From JB111 sp049856295 (GTDB lineage Bacteria; Actinomycetota; Actinomycetes; Actinomycetales; Actinomycetaceae), in the NCBI RefSeq assembly GCF_049856295.1, contig NZ_JBNDMZ010000001.1, positions 124,001 to 188,000 on the forward strand: a stretch of 64,000 nt of DNA, read 5' to 3'. The notes beneath the pieces are model-generated. The model did no database searches. It was given only the letters and a program-made list of their open reading frames with translations, and had not been told where the DNA came from. How positions within the stretch are numbered: position 1 is the first letter of the stretch; every line of letters starts with the position of its first letter. Made by a program: the position numbers and the translations under genes. Positions 50,603-58,882 of the stretch are shown here, piece by piece.

Positions 50603-51237
50603 CCGACCAGGTGGTCCGGATCGTCCTCGTCGACGACCATCCGGTCGTGCGCGCCGGCCTGCGCGCGGTCCTCGAGGCCGAACCGGACCTCGACGTCCTC
50701 GCCGACGTGCCGGACGGGGACGCGCTCGACGAGGTGCTGGCCGCCGGGCGGAGCGTCGACGTCGTGCTCATGGATCTTCAGCTCGGGGCGGGACGGCCCG
50801 ACGGCGCCGCCGTCACGCGCCGGGTGGTCGCGTCCGGCGGCCCGCCCGTGCTCGTGGTGACGACCTACGACACGGAGGCCGACATCCTCGCCGCGCTCGA
50901 CGCGGGTGCCGTCGGCTATCTGCTCAAGGACGCGCCGACCGAGCAGCTCGTGGCCGGTGTGCGCGCCGCCGCGCAGGGCCGCACCGCCCTCGACCCGTCC
51001 GTGCAGGACCGGCTGGTCGGCCGGATGCGTTCGCCGGGCACCGCGCTCACGCCCCGCGAGCTCGAGGTGGTCGACCGGCTCGCGCGGGGGGAGTCGAACG
51101 ACCAGATCGCCGCCGCGCTGTTCCTCTCGCGCGCCACCGTGAAGTCCCACCTCGCGCACGTGTACGCCAAGCTCGGGGTGGAGAGCCGGACGGCGGCCGT
51201 CGCGCGGGCCCGGGAGCGCGGGCTGCTGCGGGGGTGA
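50599..51237 (+). CDS. LuxR/NarL-family response regulator
   Basis: A 212-residue regulator. The receiver domain has the acidic pair in LVDDHPVVRAGL, phosphoacceptor Asp59 in VVLMDLQLG, Thr in VVTTYDTEAD and Lys in GYLLKDAPTEQLV. The LuxR helix-turn-helix is LTPRELEVVDRLARGESNDQ then IAAALFLSRATVKSHLAHVY. GTG overlaps the kinase stop by four bases. The divergent ABC transporter is the probable target. A hairpin after the stop ends the unit. Confidence 0.94.
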   Translation: MTDQVVRIVLVDDHPVVRAGLRAVLEAEPDLDVLADVPDGDALDEVLAAGRSVDVVLMDLQLGAGRPDGAAVTRRVVASGGPPVLVVTTYDTEADILAALDAGAVGYLLKDAPTEQLVAGVRAAAQGRTALDPSVQDRLVGRMRSPGTALTPRELEVVDRLARGESNDQIAAALFLSRATVKSHLAHVYAKLGVESRTAAVARARERGLLRG

Positions 51238-51245
51238 GACATGGT

Positions 51246-51271
51246 GCGGCGGGCCCGACGGGCCCGGCCGC
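51246..51271 (+). terminator. Hairpin after the response regulator
   Basis: GCGGCGGGCCC (51246-51256) pairs with GGGCCC-G-GCCGC (51260-51271) with one bulged G and loop GAC, nine bases past the stop. Confidence 0.6.
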
Positions 51272-51352
51272 CGGTGGTCCGGGGCTGCTGCGGGAGTGAC
51301 TGCTGGTGGCCGGGCTCACGCCGACCGGCCCGGCTGTGCGCGGCCTCCTTGC

Positions 51353-51445
51353 TAGGATGGTCGTTGCCGTCAAGCCGGCCACGGACGCGTCATGCCCGGG
51401 AGAACATGCCCCGGAGCTCCGTGCAACGAACCGAACTGGAGACAC
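51353..51445 (+). promoter_or_regulatory. rpsO promoter and leader
   Basis: TAGGAT (51353-51358) is a strong -10 match and gives a leader of about 80 nt before rpsO. Leader hairpin options include GCCCCGGAGC-type pairing near 51405-51420. S15 autoregulates its mRNA in several bacteria; whether it does so here is unknown. A weak AACTGGAGAC precedes the ATG. Confidence 0.55.
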
Positions 51446-51715
51446 ATGGCCCTCTCGAAGGACGTCAAGCAGCAGATCATCGCCGAGTACGCGACCCATG
51501 AGGGCGACACCGGTTCCCCCGAGGTCCAGGTCGCGATGCTCTCGCGCCGGATCAAGGACCTCACCGAGCACTTCAAGGGCCACAAGCACGACCACCACTC
51601 GCGTCGTGGGCTCATGCTCCTCATCGGCCAGCGCAAGCGTCTGCTCGCGTACCTCGCCGAGGAGGACATCGAGCGCTACCGCGCGCTCATCGCGCGTATC
51701 GGCCTGCGCCGCTGA
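51446..51715 (+). CDS. rpsO: 30S ribosomal protein S15
   Basis: S15 binds the 16S central domain early in assembly. The 89-residue protein is standard: LSKDVKQQIIAEYATHEGDT, GSPEVQVAMLSRRIKDLTEH, HKHDHHSRRGLMLLIGQRKR and the end YRALIARIGLRR. The ATG at 51446 is chosen over an upstream ATG at 51392, which would add 18 unlikely residues. It has its own promoter and terminator before pnp. Confidence 0.98.
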   Translation: MALSKDVKQQIIAEYATHEGDTGSPEVQVAMLSRRIKDLTEHFKGHKHDHHSRRGLMLLIGQRKRLLAYLAEEDIERYRALIARIGLRR

Positions 51716-51721
51716 CGTCAC

Positions 51722-51753
51722 CGGCCCCGGGCCCCTCACGGGGACCGGGGCCG
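51722..51753 (+). terminator. Terminator hairpin between rpsO and pnp
   Basis: CGGCCCCGG (51722-51730) pairs with CCGGGGCCG (51745-51753), with an inner CCCC/GGGG stem, one G-A mismatch and loop TCAC. Starts seven bases past the rpsO stop. Bases 51754-51912 up to the pnp ribosome-binding site show no further feature. Confidence 0.8.
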
Positions 51754-51925
51754 ATCTGCGACCCACCCGATCTGCGAGACAACTGAATCCACCGCAGCAC
51801 ACCGCCGCACCAGGCCGTTCGTCCGGTCCTCGGTAGTGGCCTCCGGAAGCGCACGAGCGCCGTCCGTGGGCCTCGATCGATGACCGTCGGAGGTCGGCGC
51901 GGCACGACCGACAAAGGAGGCCCCC

Positions 51926-54277
51926 ATGGAGGGACCCGAGATCACCGCGGCCGAGGCCGTCATCGACAACGGCCGCTTCGGTACGCGCACCGTCCGCTTC
52001 GAGACCGGCCGTCTCGCGCGCCAGGCCGCCGGCTCCGCCGTCGCCTACCTCGACGAGGAGACGATGGTGCTGTCCGCCACGACGGCGAGCAAGCACCCCA
52101 AGGACCACTTCGACTTCTTCCCGCTCACCGTCGACATCGAGGAGCGCCAGTACGCCGCCGGCAAGATCCCCGGCGCGTTCTTCCGCCGCGAGGGCCGCCC
52201 GTCGACCGACGCGATCCTCGCCTGCCGCCTCATCGACCGCCCGCTGCGCCCCTCGTTCGTCAAGGGCCTGCGCAACGAGATCCAGGTCGTCGGCACCGTC
52301 TTCGCCGTCCACCCGGACGACGCCTACGACGTCGTGGCGATGAACGCCGCGTCGATGTCGACCCAGATCGCCGGCCTGCCCTTCTCCGGCCCGATCGGCT
52401 CCGTGCGCATCGCGCTGGTGGAGGACACGTGGGTCGCGTTCCCGCGCTACTCCGAGCTCGAGCGCGCCGTCTTCTCGATGGTCGTCGCCGGCCGTCGCGT
52501 GGAGACCAAGGACGGCGCCGACATCGCCGTCATGATGGTCGAGGCCGAGGCATCGGACAACGTGTTCGACCTCGTCGCCGCCGGCGCCACGAAGCCGACC
52601 GAGGAGGTCGTCTCGCAGGGCCTCGAGGCCGCGAAGACCTTCATCGGCGCGCTGTGCGACGCCCAGTCCGAGCTCGCCGCCACCACGTCGAAGCCGACCG
52701 GCGACTTCCCGCTCTTCCCGGACTACGCCGACGACGCCTTCACCGCCGTCGAGGCCCACGTCCGCGAGGACGTCGCGCAGGCGATCCAGATCCCCGGCAA
52801 GGCCGACCGCGAGTCGCGCCAGGAAGAGATCCGCCACACGATGCTCGAGGCGCTCGGCGAGCAGTTCGAGGGCCGCGAGAAGGAGCTCTCCGCCGCGTAC
52901 CGGTCCGTCACGAAGCAGGCCGTGCGTGCGCGCGTGCTCACCGAGGGCGTCCGCATGGACGGCCGCGGGCTCAAGGACATCCGCACCCTGTCCGCCGAGG
53001 TCGAGGTCCTGCCCCGCGTCCACGGCTCGGCGCTGTTCGAGCGCGGCGAGACCCAGATCCTCGGGGTCACCACGCTCAACATGCTCAAGATGGAGCAGCA
53101 GATCGACTCGCTGTCGCCCGTCACCAAGAAGCGCTACTTGCACCACTACAACTTCCCGCCCTACTCGACCGGTGAGACCGGACGCGTGGGGTCGCCGAAG
53201 CGTCGCGAGATCGGGCACGGCGCCCTCGCCGAGCGCGCGCTCGTGCCGGTGCTGCCGAACCGCACCGAGTTCCCCTACGCGATCCGTCAGGTCTCCGAGG
53301 CCCTCGGGTCCAACGGCTCGACGTCGATGGGCTCGGTCTGCGCCTCGACCCTCGCCATGCTCAACGCCGGTGTGCCGCTGCGCGCCCCGGTCGCCGGCAT
53401 CGCCATGGGCCTGATGTCCGACGAGGTCGACGGCGAGACCCGCTTCGCGGCCCTGACCGACATCCTCGGCGCCGAGGACGCCTACGGCGACATGGACTTC
53501 AAGGTCGCCGGCACGCGCGAGCTCGTCACCGCCATCCAGCTCGACACGAAGCTCGACGGCCTCCCGGCCTCCGTGCTCACCGGCGCGCTGACCCAGGCCC
53601 GCGACGCCCGCCTCTACATCCTCGACGTGATGAACGAGGCCATCGACGCCCCGGACGAGATGGCCCCGACGGCGCCGCGCATCATCACCGTCCAGGTCCC
53701 GGTCGACAAGATCGGCGAGGTCATCGGCCCCAAGGGCAAGATGATCAACCAGATCCAGGAGGACACCGGCGCGGACATCTCGATCGAGGACGACGGCACC
53801 GTATTCATCGGTGCGGTCGACGGCCCGTCCGCCGAGGCGGCGCGCCAGGCCATCAACTCGATCGCCAACCCGCAGATGCCGGAGATCGGCGAGCGGTTCG
53901 TCGGCACGGTCGTCAAGACCACGTCGTTCGGCGCGTTCGTCTCGCTGACCCCCGGCAAGGACGGCCTGCTGCACATCTCGCAGGTCAAGCGCCTCGTCGG
54001 CGGCCGCCGCATCGACTCCGTCGAGGAGGTCCTGCAGGTCGGGGCCAAGGTGCAGGTCGAGCTCGCCGAGATCGACCCGCGCGGCAAGCTCTCGCTGCAC
54101 GCCGTGGTCGAGGGTGACGAGGGTGGTCAGGCCGGCGACGGCGCCTCCGCCTCGTCCGACTCCGACGGCGGTGCCCAGGACGACGCCGAGAAGCCGGCCC
54201 GTCGTGAGCGCGCGCCGCGCGAGCGTCGCCCGCGCACGCGGACCCGCAGCTCGGAGAACGACTCCTCCGACGAGTGA
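51926..54277 (+). CDS. pnp: Polyribonucleotide nucleotidyltransferase (PNPase / guanosine pentaphosphate synthase)
   Basis: A trimeric 3'-to-5' phosphorolytic RNase, also able in actinobacteria to make pppGpp. Two RNase PH-like domains: TVRFETGRLARQAAGSAVAY then IPGAFFRREGRPSTDAILAC; second: GVRMDGRGLKDIRTLSAEVE and VSEALGSNGSTSMGSVCAST. The KH domain is KIGEVIGPKGKMINQIQEDT and the S1 domain GTVVKTTSFGAFVSLTPGKD. A basic/acidic tail (RRERAPRERRPRTRTRSSE) ends the 783 residues. ATG at 51926 follows a near-perfect AAAGGAGG. A strong hairpin follows at 54406. Confidence 0.97.
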   Translation: MEGPEITAAEAVIDNGRFGTRTVRFETGRLARQAAGSAVAYLDEETMVLSATTASKHPKDHFDFFPLTVDIEERQYAAGKIPGAFFRREGRPSTDAILACRLIDRPLRPSFVKGLRNEIQVVGTVFAVHPDDAYDVVAMNAASMSTQIAGLPFSGPIGSVRIALVEDTWVAFPRYSELERAVFSMVVAGRRVETKDGADIAVMMVEAEASDNVFDLVAAGATKPTEEVVSQGLEAAKTFIGALCDAQSELAATTSKPTGDFPLFPDYADDAFTAVEAHVREDVAQAIQIPGKADRESRQEEIRHTMLEALGEQFEGREKELSAAYRSVTKQAVRARVLTEGVRMDGRGLKDIRTLSAEVEVLPRVHGSALFERGETQILGVTTLNMLKMEQQIDSLSPVTKKRYLHHYNFPPYSTGETGRVGSPKRREIGHGALAERALVPVLPNRTEFPYAIRQVSEALGSNGSTSMGSVCASTLAMLNAGVPLRAPVAGIAMGLMSDEVDGETRFAALTDILGAEDAYGDMDFKVAGTRELVTAIQLDTKLDGLPASVLTGALTQARDARLYILDVMNEAIDAPDEMAPTAPRIITVQVPVDKIGEVIGPKGKMINQIQEDTGADISIEDDGTVFIGAVDGPSAEAARQAINSIANPQMPEIGERFVGTVVKTTSFGAFVSLTPGKDGLLHISQVKRLVGGRRIDSVEEVLQVGAKVQVELAEIDPRGKLSLHAVVEGDEGGQAGDGASASSDSDGGAQDDAEKPARRERAPRERRPRTRTRSSENDSSDE

Positions 54278-54286
54278 GGGGACTGC

Positions 54287-54400
54287 CCCGCACGAAGGAG
54301 GGGAGCGTTCCTCACGAGTGCGGGGAGTGGAGTGTTCGCCACGAGCCGGGCGATGCCTGGCGAGTGAGCGGATATCCGCTCGACGAGTGAGCACGACGTG
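54287..54400. repeat. Dispersed-repeat relatives after pnp
   Basis: CTCACGAGTGCGGGG (from about 54311), GCGAGTGAGCGG and CTCGACGAGTGAGC (about 54353-54391) are reverse-oriented or partial versions of the dispersed repeat. CCCCGCAC (near 54286) can pair with GTGCGGGG (near 54317). They occupy much of the 306-base gene-free region 54278-54583. Confidence 0.65.
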
Positions 54401-54405
54401 AGTAC

Positions 54406-54444
54406 CGACCGGGGGTCGGGCCCTACGGGGCCCGGCCCCCGTCG
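54406..54444 (+). terminator. Strong terminator hairpin downstream of pnp
   Basis: Stem of about 17 pairs: CGAC (54406-54409) with GTCG (54441-54444), one bulged C, then GGGGGTCGGGCCC (54411-54423) with GGGCCCGGCCCCC (54428-54440) including one G-U pair; loop TACG. Confidence 0.8.
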
Positions 54445-54571
54445 TCGTGCCGGGGACCAGATGTCAGGGAGCGGCGGCGGGAAAGTCGGAACCCGGCACG
54501 ACGGCGACACCCGGTGCACGGACCGACCCGGCTCGCGGGTGGGCCGGGGCCCCGTTCCGCGGCCGCCGACC

Positions 54572-54577
54572 TAGGAT
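54572..54577 (+). promoter_or_regulatory. -10 box of the M16 peptidase gene (leaderless arrangement)
   Basis: TAGGAT ends six bases before the ATG at 54584. Confidence 0.6.
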
Positions 54578-54583
54578 TGATCG

Positions 54584-56314
54584 ATGCCCAGCGACCCTCG
54601 CATCTCCGCCGGCCACGCCCCGCGTGCCGGCTCCGACGCCCGAACTTCCGACGCCCGACCGAACGACGGCGGACCGACGGCCGACCGCTCCGGTCGCGGC
54701 TCCCGCCCGACCGACTCTGGTCCCGCCAACTCTCGTCCCACCGACACCCGGTCCGACCACGGCCGGGGCCCTCGTTCGTCGGGCTCGCGGGGGAGCGACG
54801 GCCGAGCCGGTGACGCCCGAGGCGGACGACGGGGTGCCGGACCGTCCACGGCGGAGTCCGGGGCGCGGCCCCTCGTCGTCGCCCCCGCCGGCTCGCCCGG
54901 CACCGAGCTGACCTGGGAGGCCGGTGGCACGCTCGCCCGCCGCTCGGTCCTGCCCGGCGGCGTGCGGGTGCTCACCGAGCAGGTCCCGGGCCAGCGGTCG
55001 GTGGCGCTCGGGGCGTGGATCGCCGTCGGCGCCCGCGACGAGACCGGCGGGCACTTCGGCTCCACCCACGTCCTCGAGCACCTGCTGTTCAAGGGAACGG
55101 AGCGACGCAGCGCGTTCGACATCGCCGAGGCGTTCGATGCCGTCGGTGGGGAGTCCAACGCGGCGACCGGCCAGGAGTCGACCTGCTACCACGCGCGGGT
55201 GCTCGACACGGACGCCCCGCTCGCGCTCGACGTCATCACCGACATGATCACCTCCGCCACCCTCGACCCGGCCGAGTTGGAGAACGAGCGGGGCGTCATC
55301 CTCGACGAGCTCGCCGCGGCGGAGGACGACGCCCAGGACGTCGCGCACGAGCGCTTCGCCACCGCGGTCCTCGGGACGCACCCGCTCGGTCGGCCCGTCG
55401 GCGGCACGCCCGAGTCGGTGCGCGCGCTGCCGCGCGACGTCGTCGCCGAGCACTACCGCTCGTACTACCGCCCCGACGAGCTCGTCCTGACCGCCGCCGG
55501 TTCGCTCGACCACGACGAGCTGTGCGAGCGGCTGACCGACCTGCTCGAGCGCGGCGGCTGGGAGCTCGACCCCGCGGCCGCTCCGGCCCCCCGCCGGAGC
55601 GCGCACGACCCGATGCGCGGGCGGCCCGGGGTGGCCGACGCCGGGACGGGTGCCGGTGCCGTGACCGGGGCGGGATCGGCGGCCGGGGCGGGATCGGCGG
55701 CCGGGACCGAGGCCGAGCCCGGGAGCGCCGCCGTGAGCCGCGCCGTCACCGTCGTGCGCGCCACCGAGCAGGCGCACGTCGTCATCGGGGCCCCCGCGCT
55801 GCGGGCCGGCGACCCGCGACGCTGGGCCCTTGCCCTGGCCACGACCATCCTCGGCGGCGGCATGAGCTCGCGGCTGTTCCAGGAGGTCCGGGAGCGCCGG
55901 GGACTCGCCTACAGCACCTACGCCTGGTCCACCTCCTACGCCGAGGCCGGGTATGCGGGGCTGTACGCGGGCTGCGCGCCCGACGCGGTGCCGGAGGTCG
56001 CGACCCTGCTCGCCGGCACCCTCGCGGACCTCGCGGGCGACGGGCCGACCGCGGCCGAGCTGGCCCGCGCCAAGGGGCAGCTGCGGGGCGGCCTCGTGCT
56101 CGGGCTCGAGGACAACGGGGCGCGGATGTCGCGCCTCGGTTCCGCCGAGATCGTCCGTGGCGAGCTGACGAGCGTCGACGCGACGATCGAGCTCATCGAC
56201 GCCGTGACCGCGCAGGAGGTGGCGGACATGTGCGCGTTCATCGCCGCCGGCGACCGCGCCGCCACCGTGGTCGGACCGGTGGCCCCGGACGCCGCGGACG
56301 GCCTGCTCGGGTAG
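54584..56314 (+). CDS. M16-family zinc metallopeptidase (PqqL/processing peptidase-like)
   Basis: The zinc site HxxEH reads HVLEHLLFKGTERRSAFDIA (about residues 165-184), with the third ligand Glu in NERGVILDELAAAEDDAQDV. The second half carries the inactive M16_C repeat (ILGGGMSSRLFQEVRERRGL, YSTYAWSTSYAEAGYAGLYA). Located after pnp in most actinobacteria, it is thought to degrade small peptides. Length is 576: the family is about 430-450, and the excess is a 100-residue Arg/Ser/Asp/Pro-rich N-terminal region plus a Gly/Ala repeat near residue 355. The -10 box just before the ATG supports this long start. Confidence 0.9.
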   Translation: MPSDPRISAGHAPRAGSDARTSDARPNDGGPTADRSGRGSRPTDSGPANSRPTDTRSDHGRGPRSSGSRGSDGRAGDARGGRRGAGPSTAESGARPLVVAPAGSPGTELTWEAGGTLARRSVLPGGVRVLTEQVPGQRSVALGAWIAVGARDETGGHFGSTHVLEHLLFKGTERRSAFDIAEAFDAVGGESNAATGQESTCYHARVLDTDAPLALDVITDMITSATLDPAELENERGVILDELAAAEDDAQDVAHERFATAVLGTHPLGRPVGGTPESVRALPRDVVAEHYRSYYRPDELVLTAAGSLDHDELCERLTDLLERGGWELDPAAAPAPRRSAHDPMRGRPGVADAGTGAGAVTGAGSAAGAGSAAGTEAEPGSAAVSRAVTVVRATEQAHVVIGAPALRAGDPRRWALALATTILGGGMSSRLFQEVRERRGLAYSTYAWSTSYAEAGYAGLYAGCAPDAVPEVATLLAGTLADLAGDGPTAAELARAKGQLRGGLVLGLEDNGARMSRLGSAEIVRGELTSVDATIELIDAVTAQEVADMCAFIAAGDRAATVVGPVAPDAADGLLG

Positions 56315-56511
56315 GGCGGACCCGGGGGCCGCGCGGGTCGACCGCACGGGTCGACTGCGGGGCTCGACGATGCGGCGCCCCGGCCCGTCCGTACCGCCCG
56401 ATGTCCGGATGGTGGGATGTCCGGCGTCGGGCGGGCGGGCGATCGTCGGCTCTGGCGAGAGTGGGCAGCAGCCGGGCCGGACGGCCCGGAGGCATCCACG
56501 AGGGAGACGAC

Positions 56512-57003
56512 ATGACGACGACGATCGACGCAGCCACCACCACCGGCATCCCGGCGAAGCACGAGTCCGTGCCGGCCGCGCGCGGCATCTGGCGCGGCAA
56601 GCTGCACACCGACCTCACGTCGCGCCACTTCGAGTACGCCACCGGTGAGCCGGAGGCGATCGGCGGTACGGACCTCGCGCCGTCGCCGATGGACCTGTTC
56701 GTCGGCGGCACGGCCGGCTGCCTGTCCGTCGTCGTCGAGGTCGTCGCGGGCGAGCTCGGCATCAGCTTCGACGCGCTCGAGATCGACGTCGACGGCCACC
56801 TCGACACCCGCGGCTTCCTCGGCACCGCGGACGTGGCGCCGAACATCCAGGTCGTCGACGTCACGGTCCGCCTGACGACGTCCGCGACCGAGGAGCAGGT
56901 GGCCGAGCTCAAGGCCGCTGCGAGCCGGCGCTGCCCGGCGCTCGGGCTGTTCCGCGCCGCGAACCTCACGATCAACGAGGACTGGTTCGTCACCGCTGCG
57001 TGA
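56512..57003 (+). CDS. OsmC/Ohr-family protein
   Basis: A 163-residue predicted thiol peroxidase of the OsmC fold. The two reactive Cys are Cys70 in FVGGTAGCLSVVVEVVAGEL and Cys141 in AASRRCPALGLFRAANL. Family members reduce organic hydroperoxides. It may be an OsmC-like ligand binder rather than Ohr, as the Arg partner is not clear. ATG at 56512 follows GAGGGAG. It sits 198 bases after the M16 gene in a GC-rich spacer without clear signals, and 43 bases before dapB. Confidence 0.85.
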   Translation: MTTTIDAATTTGIPAKHESVPAARGIWRGKLHTDLTSRHFEYATGEPEAIGGTDLAPSPMDLFVGGTAGCLSVVVEVVAGELGISFDALEIDVDGHLDTRGFLGTADVAPNIQVVDVTVRLTTSATEEQVAELKAAASRRCPALGLFRAANLTINEDWFVTAA

Positions 57004-57033
57004 GCGAGCGACCCCCGACGTCCGCCGGCCTCG

Positions 57034-57039
57034 TATCGT
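57034..57039 (+). promoter_or_regulatory. -10 box of dapB (leaderless arrangement)
   Basis: TATCGT ends seven bases before the dapB ATG at 57047. Confidence 0.6.
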
Positions 57040-57046
57040 GCCTGGC

Positions 57047-57829
57047 ATGACTGAGTCGATCAGGGTGGCGGTCGTCGGGGCCGCGGGACGCATGGGACAG
57101 AACGTCGTGGGCGCCGTCGGCGCCGCGGCCGACCTCGAGGTCGTGGCCGAGCTCGACGCCGGGGACGACGTGACGGCCGGGGTTCGCGAGGCCGACGCCG
57201 ACGTCGCGGTGGAGTTCGCGGTGCCGAGCGTGAGCCGCGACAACGTCCGCTCGATCCTCGCGGGCGGCGCCCACGCTGTCGTCGGGACCACCGGCTGGAC
57301 GGACGAGGCGCTGGCCGAGCTCGCGACGCACGTGGACGAGGTCAACGACTCCCGGGCCGCGGCGGGCGAGGAGCCCCTCGGCGTGCTCGTGGCGCCGAAC
57401 TTCGCGCTCTCGGCGGTGCTCGCGATGTCGTTCGCCCGTCAGGCGGCGCCGTTCTTCGAGTCCGTCGAGGTGGTCGAGCTGCACCACCCGGACAAGGTCG
57501 ACGCACCCTCGGGCACCGCGCTGACGACGGCACGCGGCATCGCCGCCGCCCGTCGCGAGGCGGGGGTCGCCGACTCCCCGGACGCCACCGAGACCGACCC
57601 GGACGGCGCGCGGGGTGCCGACGTCGACGGCGTGCACGTCCACGCGGTGCGGCTGCGCGGTCTCGTCGCGCACGAGGAGGTCCTCCTCGGCAACCCCGGC
57701 GAGCAGCTGACCATCCGGACCGACTCGTTCGACCGTGCGAGCTTCATGCCCGGCGTGCTGCTGGCCGTGCGCCAGATCGGTGGACGGCCCGGGCTCACCC
57801 GCGGCCTGGACGCGCTGCTCGACCTCTGA
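57047..57829 (+). CDS. dapB: 4-hydroxy-tetrahydrodipicolinate reductase
   Basis: DapB reduces the DapA product on the way to lysine and diaminopimelate for peptidoglycan. Motifs: VAVVGAAGRMGQNVVGAVGA (nucleotide binding, residues 7-26), AVVGTTGWTDEAL, VLVAPNFALSAVL and the active site EVVELHHPDKVDAPSGTALT with catalytic His and Lys. Length 260. ATG at 57047 is set by the -10 box; a GTG three codons earlier would place the start inside it. Together with dapA 1.9 kb downstream it covers two sequential lysine steps. Confidence 0.96.
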   Translation: MTESIRVAVVGAAGRMGQNVVGAVGAAADLEVVAELDAGDDVTAGVREADADVAVEFAVPSVSRDNVRSILAGGAHAVVGTTGWTDEALAELATHVDEVNDSRAAAGEEPLGVLVAPNFALSAVLAMSFARQAAPFFESVEVVELHHPDKVDAPSGTALTTARGIAAARREAGVADSPDATETDPDGARGADVDGVHVHAVRLRGLVAHEEVLLGNPGEQLTIRTDSFDRASFMPGVLLAVRQIGGRPGLTRGLDALLDL

Positions 57830-57848
57830 GAGGTCGGGCTCGTCGGGG

Positions 57849-58748
57849 CTACCGGTCTGCCGGCGGCGGTCGGCCCGCGCGGGGCGTCAGGCCTCGAGGG
57901 TCGGCCGGCGGCATGGTTCGCGGGGTGGTCGGCTGCTCGCCGAGCGAGGCCCACCACTCGTCCTGGACGGCCTCGGCGCTGCCGACGGGGATCTCCCGAC
58001 GACGACCGGTCGGCGCGAAGCCCGCCGTGTCGAGGAAGCGCTGACGCGGCTCGTCGCCGCGCACCACCCAGGTCGCGAGCGCCGTCGCGCCCGAGTCGCG
58101 CGCGAGGTCGGCGCAGGCGGCGAGCAGCCGGGAGCCGTGCCCCACGCGCTCGTCGCCCGGGCGGATCTCGAGGGCGAGGATCTCCAGCAGCGTCCCGCGC
58201 CGGGCCGCCTCGAGAGCCTCGGAGGGCGCGGCGTCGTCGGTAGGAGCGGCGTGGTCGGCGGGCGTGGCGTGGCCGGAGGGTGCAGCCGGCGCCGCGTCGC
58301 CGACCTGAGCCGCACTCTCGGCGGGAGAGTCGTCCGCGGCACGCGCCTGAGCCGCACTCTCGGCGGATGCGGGGGGCGCCAGCTGCTCGGCCTCCTCGTC
58401 GGTGGCGGGCGCGACCGGGGCGATCGCCGCGAGCCCCACGATGTCCGTGCCGTCGAGCGCCGTGAGCACGTGGTGCCCCGGCTCGGTCACGGCGGCGGCG
58501 TCGGCCCAGGCCAGGCCGAGGTCGCCCGCGGCGATGACGGCGAGCGCGTCGTCGTCGGCGTCGATCCCGGCGCCCACGGCCAGGGCGGCGCGCATGGTGG
58601 TGGCGTGGATCGCGCCGAGCGCGTCGGCGTCGCCCGCCAGCGTGGGGCGCACGGAGACGTCGGGACCCCCGCGGGACGTCGTCGGCAGGCCCTCGGGCGT
58701 GCGGCCGGCCGCGAGGGAGGACAGGACGTCGTCGTGGTGGTCGCTCAC
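57849..58748 (-). CDS. GNAT-family acetyltransferase with repeat-bearing insertion
   Basis: A 299-residue protein whose two ends form one GNAT fold: VRPTLAGDADALGAIHATTM and GHHVLTALDGTDIVGLAAIA before, and LLEILALEIRPGDERVGHGS then RLLAACADLARDSGATALAT after, with the acetyl-CoA loop. Between them (about residues 118-178) lies an Ala/Pro/Asp-rich insert containing a 42-bp direct repeat that carries the dispersed-repeat core (see 58305-58364). Substrate unknown. The GTG at 58748 has no clear ribosome-binding site. Convergent with dapB. Confidence 0.82.
   Translation of the reverse strand: MSDHHDDVLSSLAAGRTPEGLPTTSRGGPDVSVRPTLAGDADALGAIHATTMRAALAVGAGIDADDDALAVIAAGDLGLAWADAAAVTEPGHHVLTALDGTDIVGLAAIAPVAPATDEEAEQLAPPASAESAAQARAADDSPAESAAQVGDAAPAAPSGHATPADHAAPTDDAAPSEALEAARRGTLLEILALEIRPGDERVGHGSRLLAACADLARDSGATALATWVVRGDEPRQRFLDTAGFAPTGRRREIPVGSAEAVQDEWWASLGEQPTTPRTMPPADPRGLTPRAGRPPPADR
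58305..58364. repeat. Dispersed-repeat copies inside a GNAT gene
   Basis: CTGAGCCGCACTCTCGGCGG occurs at about 58305-58324 and again 42 bases on. The core CCGCACTCTCG starts at 58310 and 58352. On the coding (minus) strand both copies encode AESAAQ in the insertion of the acetyltransferase, and 42 bp keeps the frame. Confidence 0.85.
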
Positions 58749-58805
58749 CCGACCAGCCTAGGCAGACGAGGGGGCGGTGCCGGCACCCGAGCGCCGCACC
58801 ACCGC

Positions 58806-58868
58806 GCCTCCGTCCCGCACCCCCGGGCCTCCGTCCCGCACCCCCGGGCCTCCGTCCCGCACCCCCGG
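58806..58868. repeat. 21-bp tandem repeat, three copies
   Basis: GCCTCCGTCCCGCACCCCCGG stands at 58806-58826, 58827-58847 and 58848-58868, with a partial fourth. It lies between the GNAT gene start and the phosphotransferase gene end (both on the minus strand). Confidence 0.93.
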
Positions 58869-58882
58869 GCCTCCGCGCCGGA

